From: Metridium senile
Taxonomy: Eukaryota > Cnidaria > Anthozoa > Actiniaria > Metridiidae
Assembly: GCA_949775045.1 (NCBI GenBank)
Contig: OX459096.1
Coordinates: 39,417,316 to 39,481,315, forward strand
Direction: 5' to 3'
Length of the DNA: 64,000 bases
Both the position numbers and the translations under genes were made by a program. Below the pieces are notes generated by a model. It was given only the letters and a program-made list of their open reading frames with translations, did no database searches and was not told the origin of the DNA. Positions 44,685-58,047 of this stretch are shown here, piece after piece (the stretch's first letter is position 1; the number at the start of each line of letters is the position of its first letter).

Positions 44685-47046
44685 CTAATCTGATTGGAGG
44701 GTGCTTGTATCGTGACCCTGATTGGTGTTCCACGGGTATAAACACGTGGCAGTTCGTGTATCATGTGATCTGTGGGATGCCATGGAAGCATTTTGATGAG
44801 CATGATGACATGAATCATTATGCAGAAAATGGCCACTGTGTGGCGTCCATAGGGGGGTGCTTATTGGATAGGACCAAGGGACGTAATGAAGCCCGCTATA
44901 AAAGTGCCCTGTGCCAGGACCTCCGCCCGATATGTGCCCCGAGGAACATAAAGGAGAGACTGTTTTAAGCCCCAGGGCCATTCTTCGTCTTTTAGACTTC
45001 ATTCTTCTGTTTTGGAACCATATCTTAATAGTTGTTTCTGAGAGGCTTAGGGAGTTTGCCAGTTCACAGCGTCGGGTTCTTGACACATAGTTTTCTCGTA
45101 AGAACTCTTTCTCGAGTCGGTTTAACTGTTCTCTTGTAAATGCTGTTCGATACCGTCTTGTTCGAGTAGTTTCTGTAGTTGACGCGCCTAAAATAGTAAC
45201 AAAACATCATTCAATTTATGTCAATTTTAGAGGAAAATAACACTGAGGGAGGAGTGCCAGACAATGACGACTTGATATAGGGAGAAAGACGGCAGAAATA
45301 ACTTGGAAATATAAGGAGAAGGGATCAATGATCGATAAAATTAGAAATCTTAATGTGTTGTCATCTCTGCTTAATTTAGAAATGTAAAATTGTCTGAAGT
45401 TAAAAGCGTTAAGCCCAAGCTGATATCTTCATAGACTTTTCCAAACGGAGTATGGTGTGGATTGAATACGAATTGAACATAGTAATTATTTTGTTAAATG
45501 TCAAAGTTATTTTTTGTTTTGTTAGTATTGATAAAAGTACGAAAGCGTCGTTAATTATATAGGAACACATTACCTAATAAAATGTAAAAATTGGTTATTT
45601 ATTTCTAATGATCAGAACCAACAATGTTACTCCTGGTGGGTATGTAAAAAAAAAACACAAAAATTACAACAACAAATTAAAATTACTTGTAGAATTCAAA
45701 ACAATTCAGTGGATAGACGTATCATAATCTAAAACCAACAGCAGCCCAACAAAAATATCTGGATGTTACTAGGTATAAGTATACAAGCTAATAAGAGTTA
45801 TTTGTGCATGAACAACGAAAAACCTTTGAAGGGTATGAACACCAACTCCACTCAGCAGTAAAACCATAAAATTCGTAACAAAGTCTGCAATACGAACATG
45901 CAATACGCACATAACTAAATTCTATTTAACCCATGTCATTTGCGTTTCCATTCAACTGAAACATTTATTGTATCGTGCGTTGTTCCCATTTCATGTTGAT
46001 GACCAAATCGACCCTGAATGCTTTTAATTCAAATGGAACAGCATTTCATTTACAATCCATAACTAAACATCCAAAGTTTATAGGTGCTTCAAAAGCAACT
46101 TTGGAGCAAAAGAATATTTGAAAGATTGTGTATAATTGTTAAAACTTCGCTTTGTCACTGGACAATGAAAAACAACGACAATTAAATAATTACCAAATGG
46201 AGAGAAAAAGGTTGAAAGTTCAAAAGCTAACAGTTCTCTGCGCCATTTTAGAAGGTATAGCGGTGCTTCTTACATCGAAGCGAGACGAACAACGAGCCTA
46301 CCAAAATGGTGTAGAAACCGTGAACGGGACTATTGACATATAGCTTAAGTTGTCACAAGCAACAAAAAAATACCGATTTGAAGGATAAACTTGTCAAAAT
46401 TACGTGTGTGAAAACTTGCGTTAACTTCAGTTAAACACTGAGTAAACCAAATACATCTCTTTGAGTTAAAAGACCTATAGACTTCCAGTTAATTGGTATG
46501 TTCAATTTAAAAATTATTAAATGAAGTTCAAGGCTTTGATTTTATAATTAGTTAACGTTGGAATAAGTGGGCCGTGGCCCTGTAGGCTGCAGGAGAGAGG
46601 AATATTTACTGATACTAAATACCGAATTGTTAACGATAGACTGATAACGATAGAATTAACAAAAGTTGGGTTTCAAAAAATACCAATTCTATTAAGTGCT
46701 AGTTGAAGCTCACTACTATCTTCTAATGATAAGAATTATATGATTTATCAATAAATATATTCATTTAGTTAATCAAGAGAGAACAGTGAATACCTTGTAG
46801 GCTGTTCGTTGGTTCATCTATTTCTTTCTTGGCCTTGATATCCCCAGGAAAAGAAGTGGCGTTGTCCTTCATGCTAGTAGTTGCATTAATGTCGTTTTCA
46901 ACGAACGTGGGCTGTATAGCTTCGTTGTTGTCTTGTTCAAGTACTAGAGGCATACTGTGAAAATGATCTTCCAATTTCTCGTTCCCATCTACGTGAGAAA
47001 TCAACGACTCGACTGAGAACGAATTCTTGTTTCTGTGCATGTTCAT
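44685..47046 (-). CDS. evx: Even-skipped/Evx-class homeobox transcription factor, 251 aa
   Basis: Two coding exons on minus: 47046-46794 and 45187-44685. The donor GTATTC and acceptor TTTTAG meet in phase (G|GC), with a 1.6-kb intron. The homeodomain is residues 94-153: [11 protein letters not shown] at its start, the Evx-typical [20 protein letters not shown], and helix 3 [18 protein letters not shown] with Trp48, Phe49, Gln50 and Asn51. ENYVSRxRRCELA separates Evx from other ANTP-class members. Known: Evx proteins are nuclear DNA-binding regulators in posterior and neural patterning, often genomic neighbours of Hox genes. Odd: positions 56-60 read SKRRR where Evx usually has DKRQR, and no LFKPY-like Groucho motif is visible in the short His/Ser-rich C-terminus. 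Exon 1 starts [17 protein letters not shown], a homeobox-type N-terminus. Confidence 0.9.
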
Positions 47047-50000
47047 AGGTTGTGACTCACTGACAAAATAAAATGGCCACTTTTAAAGATTTCCTCGCGT
47101 CCGCTCACGTGACAACCAAAAAAGCTCTTAAATGAAATTTACAGCCGGATTGTGTTAACCAATTGATATTAGAAGGACAATAGACTTGCAAGGCAATTTT
47201 CAAAGGAAATGAGGCTTCGGTTCATTTATGATCGGCGCTGAATGGCTTTGCCAATTATGATATGTAAAAGTACCTTAGCCCAAATGATCCCGAAATATGG
47301 ACCATTTTTGCTGTGTGCGGAAGTGATCGAGAGCTGCAAATTACTAAACGACAAATCATTCTCTTGTTTATCGTCATATTAAGTCCTTAATTTGCTTAAT
47401 TGACTTGTTTTAATTAGCTAAGTGCGTGAGATTATTTGCTGCTTGGCAAAAATACTTGAATTCACTTAGAACACCTTTTTATCAATTCCCTTCAAGAAAA
47501 TAAAAAGAGCAAAAAAAAAAAAGATTTTTGTTTCAACGAAAGAGCCAATTAAATAGTGTTCTTTTACTGCTGATAATATAGTGTACCCCCCAAAACGAGA
47601 CTCATCATCAACTAGTGCCAGAAATATAGTAAATGTGCAATATATAACAGTTGACAACTCAGCCTTCTGATATTGTAATCACTTCTTTACATTAGCCTCA
47701 GAAAACGCCAGATAAAACTTCTTAATCGAAACTCAAAACTTGGTTTTCGTGTTTTAGTTATTTTTTGATGTTTTCTTTTGTGGCTTAGATGTCAAATTAT
47801 TCAAGAAATCAGCATCTACGCTCAAATTCAAGTTGTCTCGGATTTATTGCTCATGAAGGAGATTATTTGAAGCTATTAGTCGCTCTGCCAACGCCCTCAT
47901 AATTCCAAAACGCGTAGTTATGACAAATTGTTATTACATATAAATGTGCAGAAATGACTCTTAAATACTCAAATAGCTTGGAAGGGTATTTAAGGATGAT
48001 GCTGACATTGATGAAGTTCACACTGGTTAACTAGTCATGCAATGTGTAAAAGACCTTTATTTCATAGTGACTACGAAAAAGGCATCTGAAACTGTCATTA
48101 AAATCAGAGTTTTAAATACTAGAAAAAGAAGCTTTATATATTTTCTTTCTCAAACCTAAATCAGAAATTTGAAAACAAATTCGGACGTTCTGCAGACAGA
48201 ATCAGATTATTTTTCTAAACAGAAAAACGAATTTCAGACTTATTCTCTCCAAAATAACAGGTTGTATTAAAACAGTGCTTTTAAGTCTATCTTCGAACTC
48301 GCCGTTATTATATACAATAGGCGATCTACAACTGCGGCGAGGTAGCCGTTTAGGTTAGTGTTTTTGATATTTCATTTCTCAAGGCATCTGTTTTTACCAA
48401 TCATGTCGAAATTCAGGGGTAAGTAGGGTGGTAAAATACTTTAATCCAGTCAGCCCACACCATCTAATTTTTGACTTCATGGGAGTGCGAGATGTGTTCA
48501 AAATTATAATTATGATTTGATGTCTAAATACTATGCTAAACTGCCTACCTGTGTAGTTAGTCGTTTAATGGTTTTCTAGGATAAATTAAACAATCTTTCT
48601 ATTTAAAGCTCATTTTTTCACATTTAGATATTATACTGAAAAAGGCTCGCATCAAATGCCTGTTCGTCTTTGGTTAAGTAACCGCGTATAATTAACAGTA
48701 CTGTGTAGAATCATTTGATTTATTGACCGCCGCTTGAATCATCTGTTCGATTATGAATCATATATTACCGATCCAATGTATTTGTATGTTGAGATATTTT
48801 ATAATCAGTCGATTGGTATAGCTTTAGTAAAATGGTCATTGAACGTTATGAGTAAAATCGTCCAATGACGCAGTACATGTAATAAAACTTTGGAAAAAAA
48901 GTTACAATTAGCAAACTGGGATTGTTTAAAAACAACTGACGCCCCATGTCAATCACTCGTTTTTATCTGTTAGATCGAAAATCACTATTTCTAGTTTATC
49001 ATTGAAGTTATAATAATAGAAATACATTGGAAAGTGTTTTGGGATACTCTTAATTTTGATCCTTGGACAAACAAAAATGGGCGGCTGGTCGTGATTTTTT
49101 TTATTGTAAAAAACTGTTTTTCAAAGAATAAAAACAGTTGAAGATCTTGTATAATACGTGTGCTATTATCACGAAAAAACAAAGGCGCTTTAGAGATCTC
49201 CAGCTTACATACTTACAAAGAGAGAGCGAGAGAAAAAACACAAAATCTTGTAAAAAAAGAACAGATTTTCCTTTTTTGAAGTTCAAAACTAATATTTGGA
49301 ATTAGCCTTAATGGAGAGCTTATTTCAAGAAATGCTCGTTTGGTTGTCATTAAAAGAGCCTAACACCGGCTGAAAGCTGCCTTAACCTAAGAAATCGGGT
49401 AATATTATAGTCATAATATATTGCCCGAAGCTATTGACTCATTTATCAATATCTAGCAATGACAATCAACCACCCTGTTCGTATCATTACCACTAGTTTT
49501 ATCGGCACATGTAATCTTCATGATATCCTATTCAGCTGGTGAATTTTTATCTATTGAAGAGTAAATAAAACATTTTACTAAATATTTATCTTGAAAAATC
49601 TTCTTAAATCTAAACTTTTAAATCGAAATTTTTTTTATTGATACAATTCGTTTTTCCTGTAAATTTCTAGATTGTCGACATGTTGACTTCAAGAAGGTTT
49701 TAGTTCATGTTAGCTATTCACGATAATGAAAACTATTTAATTACGAATTTCAGTAAGAAAAAAACGGATGATTATCAAAATGAAAAGACCATTTAACAAA
49801 GTGTGGGCCGTCGTTGCTATTGTGGGCTTTAAGATCAATTGTTAAACAAACAATAGACCGCCATTTTAGTGATTTTTCAGCAAGCGGCTGCGAAGTAGAG
49901 GTTAGTAAACTTATCCCAGACGAAATACGCCGTTTTTGTTGAAATTTCAGTCTAAATGTCTTTAGTTTTAATGCTAATGGTTATTTGAACATTGCTTTCA

Positions 50001-50786
50001 GTGGTTAAAAAGGGATATATTAGCTTCAAAAGCGGAACACACACCATCATTAGTCGAGACAGCAAGTAAACGTGAGAACACCACCATATGACGGCTTTGT
50101 AAGTTCAACCAAACTTACAATATGGACCGGCTATAAACGTCGGTAGATCGCGACACACATATTTCGATTTAATTTATAATTTCAGGTGCCCTTCGCTGAG
50201 ACCGAGGAAAAGTTTGCAGTAATTACAAACGCTAAATTATTCCAGCAGATTGAATGAAGCTATTTTCCAAGGCTTGATGGGCTATCAACTCTGTTGGCTG
50301 CTCTAACATGCTGTGCTGTATTGTTATTTGCCCTACCAATTCTGATCAAATAAAGCTAATTTAGCTGCTGGTGTCGTAAAATCACGGGGGTCGAAAAAAG
50401 TCTTGAAATTCAATTATTTTATTGACCATGATTTTAGCCAATTCTTTTCTTAAACTCCTTCAAACCATTATCGTTGTTTGAATTTGTTGTTAACACAATT
50501 GCACTGCAAACAATCCAACGACAGTCTCTAAAAAAATAATGGCTTTGTTGACATTCTTACAAAAACTCTAAAACGTTTGTTTGCCCTTGTGCAAATGCAT
50601 CTATAACATAATCGTAAAATAAACTCCCCTCTAAGCTCGTTGGTTTCTAAATCAGCCGTCATAAATGTCTAAATTATTTTCTAATAATGACAACGTCTAA
50701 TATGACTTATTTTACGGCATGTTAAAATATCAGAACATTCACTTTTATGATAGCTATTAGGACTCCGGTTTTTCTCGAACGTTGTA

Positions 50787-50885
50787 ATGAGTTTGACTGG
50801 AGGGCATTTATTAGAGTGTGAGCACGCCGGAGAGAGACCAACCCTCAGTGCTGAAGTCATTCGTCTAACATTTAAATCCGACTTT
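50787..50885 (+). other. Candidate first exon ending in GTGAGT donor
   Basis: An ATG opens about 33 codons (MSLTGGHLLECEHAGERPTL then SAEVIRLTF) that run into GGGGTGAGTAAG. The stretch is less AT-rich than its surroundings. No partner exon was found, and it could equally be non-coding RNA or chance. Confidence 0.2.
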
Positions 50886-52706
50886 TTTGGGGTGAGTAAG
50901 TTATGTTTTATTTATTTTAAAATAAACACACATATAATAATCTAGTTTGTGGCAAGAAAAACATGGACTTATCATTGTTATTTGTGCTGATAACTAGTAA
51001 GAACAATCAAAGTGCCGTTTTGGAGCTTGTTTTAGTGCCCTTCCTATTCATTTGAATAGCGCCATACAAACACTTTAAAACAAAACCTAACAACAGACGA
51101 ACTTCAAGACAAAGTACAGCATTGTTTATTGATTCCATTTTATTAAATTTAACTCAGTTTCCAAGAAAAACAACCGCTAAAATCAGGAGTCAATTTTTTT
51201 GGAATTTTTGTCGTTTTTCTTATACGTGATAATTGTGCAAGGTGTTTTTAATAACAATTCTTTACGAACAACATACAAGACATAAATATACTGAAGATAT
51301 GATAATGAAGAAAATGCAGCTCATAAACAAAGTATTTAACTGAATAGTAAGCTTTGTAATCATGTCATGAATCGAACAAGAAAAAGAGAGAAAATATGGC
51401 ATGTATATGAACCAAGTACACTGCTTCCTTTACAATTGTAACCAACAATGACTGAACATTTTACGTTCGTATTGAAGTCATTATTATATCTAACTCTTGG
51501 TCCTTGAATGACTCAACACGGAAGTTCGACCTACACACACTTCAATGTTAACTTCAATAAGGGGCTTATAAATCAAACTCAGAGAATAACATTATTTAAT
51601 AGCTATTGATGCATCATTTAGCGAATTGTTTTCATTTCTACAATCAATTGTTAATAGAATAAGTTGATATTAGGTTCTTTCGGTTCAGTGATAGAATCAT
51701 TTGAATCAAACTACGGTGTGCAGAAAATCTCAGCTTGAGTTGTTTGGTATTAAACTGTTAACTCATTGTTGTCTTCATATCGCAGCTGTACAAAGACGGC
51801 AGATAAGAACTTTATTGATAAAACGTTTCCTATCAAAGGATTATAAATAAAGATTGATGATCTCCAACGAATCGTATACTATTTAAGATAAATAGTCTTT
51901 TAGAAACGCGAGCGATTATTGCAGCTATTCGTCTATCGACTCATTCTGATCCAGTCTTACTTAAACAAGCATAAATCAATCTGATTCTTTCATGATTCTA
52001 ATCGATTGGTTTTACGCAGTATGTCACTGTATACGATTTCATTCACATGCACGTAAAGGAGTTTAAATCTCTACTATATTATTTCAAAATTTAATTGTTT
52101 AGGATACAGGAATATTGTGTTTTTCAAATAGAAGGCTGCAAGAGATATCGGCAGCAAAATAAGAACACATTACGCTTATCAAATTCCCTGTTTTTCGGAC
52201 TTTGTTTCTGTTATTCAGTATTAAAATATTTCTCTAGTTCTCATTATTTCCTACCATTCTGACAGCCATTTTAAAATATATGTACTATTTTGTGAAATAA
52301 TTTAATTAGTATTGTAGTTGTTAAATCCTAGTAAAACCTGAATTGGTACTGAGTCTCCATTTCTCAGATCCAAGAAAAAATGATATTTTCAGAATTAATA
52401 TTGAAATTCAATGAATTGCACCAATAAAACTGTTCATCAACTTCATAGCATTTTCCTTTAAATTTATATAATTCCGTTGAGTTGATATATATTTACTCCG
52501 AGTTATACTGTGAAGTCAGCCATGATATATAAGCGACCCGTCATTTACCTATAGGGCGGAAAAATGAGCATTTAGTCGTTAACAACAACAACGTTTTGTT
52601 TTTGTTTTAATCGCGGATTTTAGTTTTTTTGTTAGATTTTCTACTACACTTTGTATTATATGTATTCTTTGTATTTTCTTTTGTATTAGAAATTAACTAT
52701 ATATCA

Positions 52707-52805
52707 CGAAATTTCAAACCAAACTCACACAAACGCTGCAAGGAATCGGCTGAAAATGAGTCATCTTCGGTATCTTCACGTCTGAGTTTGGTTTGAAATT
52801 TCGTG
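52707..52805. repeat. Hairpin with 24-bp perfect arms
   Basis: TCACGAAATTTCAAACCAAA faces its exact complement TTTGGTTTGAAATTTCGTGA across a loop of about 50 bp. Confidence 0.85.
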
Positions 52806-54589
52806 AAAATCCAACGGTAATATTTAACATTTAAACATCTTTAAAGTCCCCACTTTAATAATCGTTCACTGCAAAAGGATTATAATAAAACAGTTATTAA
52901 TCAGTGGATTAAAGTATGAAAAAGATCAACGCATTTTTTGTTCATATTTTGACTTTGAAAACAATGTGAAGATCTCTTAATCGTTCAATAGTTTGTACTA
53001 TTCAATTGGAGTCCATTATCAGTTTAGAAAAGAACTGTTCGGTAAGGTCAGTTTGACCCAAATTAACCGCCCTATTAAAATATACTTTCAGTTTACCAAG
53101 AGATATATTCGATTAATATAGACAAATCTCTAATATTTTCAAGCAAAAGTTTATATTGATTTGTTTTAAGTTTTTCTTTAGGAGTTTTCAATCATTTTTG
53201 CTTGTATTCTGGTCATCATCTTACAAAGTAATTGTCAATTGATATAGACAAATTTCTAATCCTTTTTAAGCAATAATTTATTTTGTTCTAAATCTTTTTT
53301 CTTTATAATTTTTAAATCATTACGATTCAATTTTTGCATGTAGTTCTGCATGGCCATCAGCTTACCAAATAATTGTAATATTTTTTAAGTAATAACTTAT
53401 CTTGTTCAAGGCGGTTCTTTCTTCATTCAGCGGCAACTTTAAATACAGTAATTGAATTAGTTATATATAGAGGCAGACAGAGATTTTCTATAAACAGTTA
53501 GATAAAACGGCCATCTTTAGCCCACATTGTACGACCTTGATCCGTTTGGTTAAACCGCCAATTATAAAAATAGCTTCAAGCATATACATAAAAAACATTA
53601 ACAACTGCTGCGGCAAATTGCAAACAAATTTCATCTTATAAGTGTATATAAGTGTTTATAACTGAATATTTAAAGCAAAGAATAAATCACAAATAACCGA
53701 GCGAAGAACTTTAGAAAACTAGGTAATAAAAACGTAGCCGCAAAAAGTACATTAAAGATATACTAGATATAATTGATTAAACTGTTATGTAATTGATGTA
53801 AAGCACGTCCATAACCATTATGTCATATACATGATCTTATAGCAATTCTGTAGCTAAATTGATTCATAAAAAAGCAATGCCAGTTAATTGCACAATCTTC
53901 ATTGAGAAGTTTTCTTAAAACAGATTTAAAATGTTATGTACAGAAGACGTGGATCACTTATTAAAAGTGGAGTCACATACAACAGGGATAGCAAAACTAT
54001 CAGAAGTATAAGGAATAGGTAACTCCTTTTAAGTCGTCTTATAGATAAACTAAAAAACCTAAAGATTTCCTAGCACAGCAGTATATTGCATTCTCATTAA
54101 CTCAACATGACACTCGATCCCATTCAATCATGATATAAAAAACGTAGTGTTGGCAACTATTTTAGAATCATCCCTTTCTAATAATGAGACAGCGATCTGC
54201 CTGCCAAATTAAACGTCCATTTTATTCACATTTAGTTAAGTGCAAGAGCTCGAGTTAGTCTTTTCGGAAGTGAAAGAGCTAATACGAGTTTCAACATCCT
54301 CTTTTAATACCCATTTGAACGATATAAAATAGACCATAGGGATGTAAAACAAGCCATGCTGAGACTAAATCCGGTGTCGAGGTTTTGTTATTATTATAAG
54401 GGAAAGATAAAAGATCATTTAACCAAATAATGGAGTTCATTCTCGAACGTTCTACCCTGGTCACCAAATGCTGGACAAATTATCTCCCTGCCACCTATTT
54501 TGAGCCATATTTTCAGATTTAATCACAATAGTCTATCAATATCACAATAATATAATATAACTTTTTCGAGGTCGTATTTTGTTTGTTTA

Positions 54590-54770
54590 TTTTGTCGTTT
54601 GTGTTTGTTTGTTCATTGGTTCGTTTGTTTGTTTGTTTGTTTGTTTGTTTGTTTGTTTGTTTGTTTGTTTGTTTGTTTGTTTGTTTGTTTGTTTGTTTGT
54701 TTGTTTGTTTGTTTGTTTGTTTGTTTGTTCATTTGTTTGTTTGCTTTGTTTGCTTTGTTTGTTCGTTTTT
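54590..54770. repeat. (TTTG)n microsatellite
   Basis: About 30 perfect GTTT units at 54620-54728 with imperfect edges. The Leu/Phe/Val/Cys frames on plus and the Asn/Lys/Gln/Thr frame on minus are artefacts. Confidence 0.95.
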
Positions 54771-55007
54771 TCCCTTGTTTCTTCTTTGGTTTGTTCATTG
54801 TTTTTTTTTTGTGTCGCTCTTAAATCGATTAAATAAAATTAGTAAAAGTTTATGAATGAATAAATGAATGAATAGATAGACCTGCATGAGATGAATTAAT
54901 GAATGAATGCATGGATGGATAAGGGATAAATGCTGTATATATGAAGAAGTAAATAAAATAAACGGTTTATTTAATTGTTCAAAATGTCTACATAAATCAT
55001 TATACTA

Positions 55008-55151
55008 GACTACAAACACTAAAAGTGTGCAACATAAATACCACTAAATACTGCTAAATTATGCAAATTCTTTTGTTTTCTATTGTTTAATCAACACTAT
55101 TTAGTGGTAAATAGTACAAAGTATTGCACACTTTTAGTGTTTGTACTCTAC
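55008..55151. mobile_element. 144-bp MITE (ACAAACACTAAAAGTGTGCAA ends)
   Basis: CTACAAACACTAAAAGTGTG faces its complement at the right end, and ACCACTAAATA repeats symmetrically inside. Confidence 0.75.
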
Positions 55152-55543
55152 TGTCAAAGAGTAATTTTAATTAGTATTTCATATCATTTTGTGTAGAATA
55201 TTTATAAGTTGATGCAAACCAGTTATCATCGATTACTATCAAAATTTTTCCTTATTGTTTTTATTCTTAAAATCAATAAATGAATAATTGAAAATGAATG
55301 AAAGATTTTGTGTCCTTGGTGTATTGCGTAAGGTAAGAAAGGGTGGTGCTCGTTGCTATAAATACTCCAATGACAATAATTATTATCATTATCGAATCTC
55401 GAATCATGACCTTTGCCAAATAACCAAATGGTTCAGCAGGACACTAATTCAAGACTCATAATCTAACAAATTGCTTTCAGTCTAAAATAAAATCATTTTC
55501 AAACCGGCGGAAGTATTTCACAGAAAATTGTTCCGGATATTTC

Positions 55544-55714
55544 GGACCATTATAAAAGCTATATTAGTTGTATAGGCGGTGCCCAGAAATAAATCGAAAA
55601 AAATTGATTGCGCAATAGAAATTATTCTGGACCATTATGAATACTATATTAGTTGTATAGGCGGTGTCCAGAAATAAATCGGAAAAAATTGATTGCGCAA
55701 TAGAAATTATTCTG
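55544..55714. repeat. 85-bp tandem duplication
   Basis: GGACCATTAT starts at 55544 and 55629. Both units contain TTGATTGCGCAATAG and AGTTGTATAGGCGGTG, with few differences. Confidence 0.88.
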
Positions 55715-55726
55715 AAAAGGGTGGGT

Positions 55727-56215
55727 AGCGGTTACTCAAAAAAATGGTAATGAGTAACTTGATACATCCATAGTGGTTCACTGCAAAAACGAATGTGTAA
55801 TGGTTACTCAAATAACTGACTTAATCGATTTATCCACAGTTACTCACTGCAAAAACGACTGAGTAGTGGTTACTCAAATAACTGAGTAAATCGATGCTTC
55901 CACAGTTACTCATTGCAAAAACGACTGAGCAACTGATACATAAATTAGTTATTGACTACAAAAGACTGAGTAGTGCCGGGTTACTCTAACTAACAAAGTA
56001 AATTGGTGCATCCACAGTTACTCCAAGCAAGATCTAACCGAGTAGTAGTAGTTGCTCAAAAAACTTAGTAATTAATCGGTGCGTCCACAGTTACTCACTG
56101 CGGAAAAAAACCCCGAATGTGTAGCCAGGTTACGCAAATAAATGATTAAATTGATGCATCCACAGTTATTCACTGCAAAAAAAAATGAATGTGTAGCCAG
56201 GTTTCTCAAAGAGAG
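55727..56215. repeat. Degenerate tandem repeat with CACTGCAAAAACG units
   Basis: About six diverged units of 60-90 bp, each with ATCCACAGTTACTCACTGC, AAAAACGACTGAGTAG and GGTTACTCAAATAACTGA words. The CACTGCAAAAACG word resembles the CACTA terminus at 23568. Confidence 0.75.
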
Positions 56216-56867
56216 TCTGCATGGGGTTAACTGTTAACTGAGAAACGGCTTAAAAATTAACTGTTAACTGAGAATTCCGTGTCTTTTTTAGCTGATAACT
56301 GACTTATCGACAAGACAATTGTTAGCTGATGTCAAATAATAAAATGTAATATGTTGTCATTGTAGTATCTGTAATATGTCTGCAGATAGCGAAAAACAGA
56401 TTTGTCATGTGAATTTGAGGTAAAAAGTACTGTATTATTAACCGCATATGTTGTTGTTAATTATTAAACATAAGAATTGATAATTAATTCTTGGCTGAGA
56501 ACCGAAAAATTTAACTGATAACTGAGAAGAAAAAAAAAAGAAAAGCGTAACTTAACGTGTGCAGTGCTTGTTGCTATATACGAAACTGAGTGCACAAGTC
56601 ACATGTAGAAACCACATTCTTTGTTGTAAACAAGTCTTGCTTTACCTTAGTATGTAACGATCTGTGGGCAATGTCAATTTTACCCAGCATAAAAAACAGT
56701 ACTTATAACTTTAATAGGCTATATTGCGCAAAATACATTTTATATAAAACCACTTGAGCCATGCAGACAGAGAATATCACAGTAGTATTTTATGCGTTTT
56801 TTTTTTACCATATTGAATTCATAAACGGATATCTAGTATTCATATTATTACTTTGTTTCATTTCTAT

Positions 56868-57224
56868 ATTACCCTGGAAACCAGAGTGTTTCTTGATCTA
56901 GTATTTGTATTGATCATTTGTACGTCTATTTTCGTTAACCTCAAGAGAAACCCTCTGGCCAAACGAGACTTGTGCCAAATGAGTTTTGAATTCGCCGAGC
57001 GGAAGGTCAGTTTTGACCCTTGCCTTCTGATTGGTTTAGGTCTTTAAAGAGCTTTGATTGGACATAATTTGACAACTTAACGACTGCATTAGCTTCCAAA
57101 TATAGCTATAATTGAGAGGTGAGATTATAAGCTCATTTGGCCAGAGGTTTATTTCTCGTTGCCTCACAAATCGTCAGATTTACAAACGCTTAAGCAAGTC
57201 AAAAATAACCTCTGGTACCCAGGC
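56868..57224. mobile_element. MITE with CCTGG-ACCAGAG ends
   Basis: ACCCTGGAAACCAGAG at 56870 faces CTCTGGTACCCAGG at 57210-57223. A similar end, ACCCTGGGTACCAGAG, begins another fragment at 60328. Confidence 0.55.
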
Positions 57225-57231
57225 TTTTTCA

Positions 57232-57522
57232 TATACACCTATTTCAAACATCGTTGTCGCAAACAAAGTCACAGTCCACACTCCGAAGCCTGCAAAGGAT
57301 GTTGGTATTTCTACTCTTGTTATCGATTTATTCATAGCATATTTTGGTTATAAGTGTTTGTGGTAACATAATAAGTTTTGCAGTGATAGATGATGAAACA
57401 ATTCTTTATTTAAAAAGCACGTAATAAATCCCACATTCAGTTCATATTACCGACATCCTTTGCAGGCTTCAGAGTGTTGACTGTAGCTTCGGCTGCGACA
57501 ACGATTTTTGAAACAGGTGTAC
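57232..57522. mobile_element. TATACACC foldback MITE, third copy
   Basis: Same inverted ends and 75-bp arms as the copies at 26661 and 30002, but more diverged. A half copy follows at about 57640-57695 (CACACTCTGAAGCCAGCAAAG). Confidence 0.75.
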
Positions 57523-58047
57523 ATAGTATATATAGTCATTTTGTTCCATTTTCGCCTAAAATACTTGAATTTTTTCCTTTGATCTATGGAATGTCTCATG
57601 CACTTTATTTAAGGCCACCTATTAAAAATCGCAATCAAAACAACAGTTCACACTCTGAAGCCAGCAAAGGATGTCGGTATTTCTTCCAAAGAAACATCAG
57701 GATTTTGTATTTGTCCTGAAAAATTCAATCATTTAGCACTGAAAATAATCTCTGATACCCGGGGTAGATAGGTATCATTAGAGCACATTGTAGAATGTTG
57801 ATATCAAGAGGTAAAAACAAAGTGCGCACCGCGCGTTGCTGGTTTCACAATTAGTCAATTAGACCAAATAAGATGACACTGGTTCTATCACTGGTTCTAT
57901 CTCTTTTCATCGGGATTCCTGTGGTGAAGAGAAAAAAGTTCTTCCCTACCAAATCTTTCAACACAGGAATCCCGATCGCGTAAAAAAGGAGTCCCTATGG
58001 AGTAGCCTGATCGAGGCTATGTCTTACATACGTAGTAGTAGTAATGA

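Larger units (their letters stand above)
47047..54585. other. Non-coding interval upstream of Evx
   Basis: Nothing here reads as a protein gene. The sequence next to the Evx start has CACGTGAC at 47104-47111. Weak exon-like spots are 48403-48418 (ATG followed by a GTAAGTAG donor) and 50787-50885 (see its entry). A hairpin lies at 52707-52805. Enhancers may be present but cannot be read from one sequence. Confidence 0.4.

Noticed and set aside
44612..44968. 118-codon plus-strand frame
   Set aside because: Antisense shadow of the Evx second exon; the splice phase and homeodomain support minus.
46152..46343. 63-codon plus frame in the Evx intron
   Set aside because: Begins with GTG, has no recognisable domain and no splice context.
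54579..54855. Leu/Phe/Val/Cys-rich frames
   Set aside because: Translations of the TTTG microsatellite.
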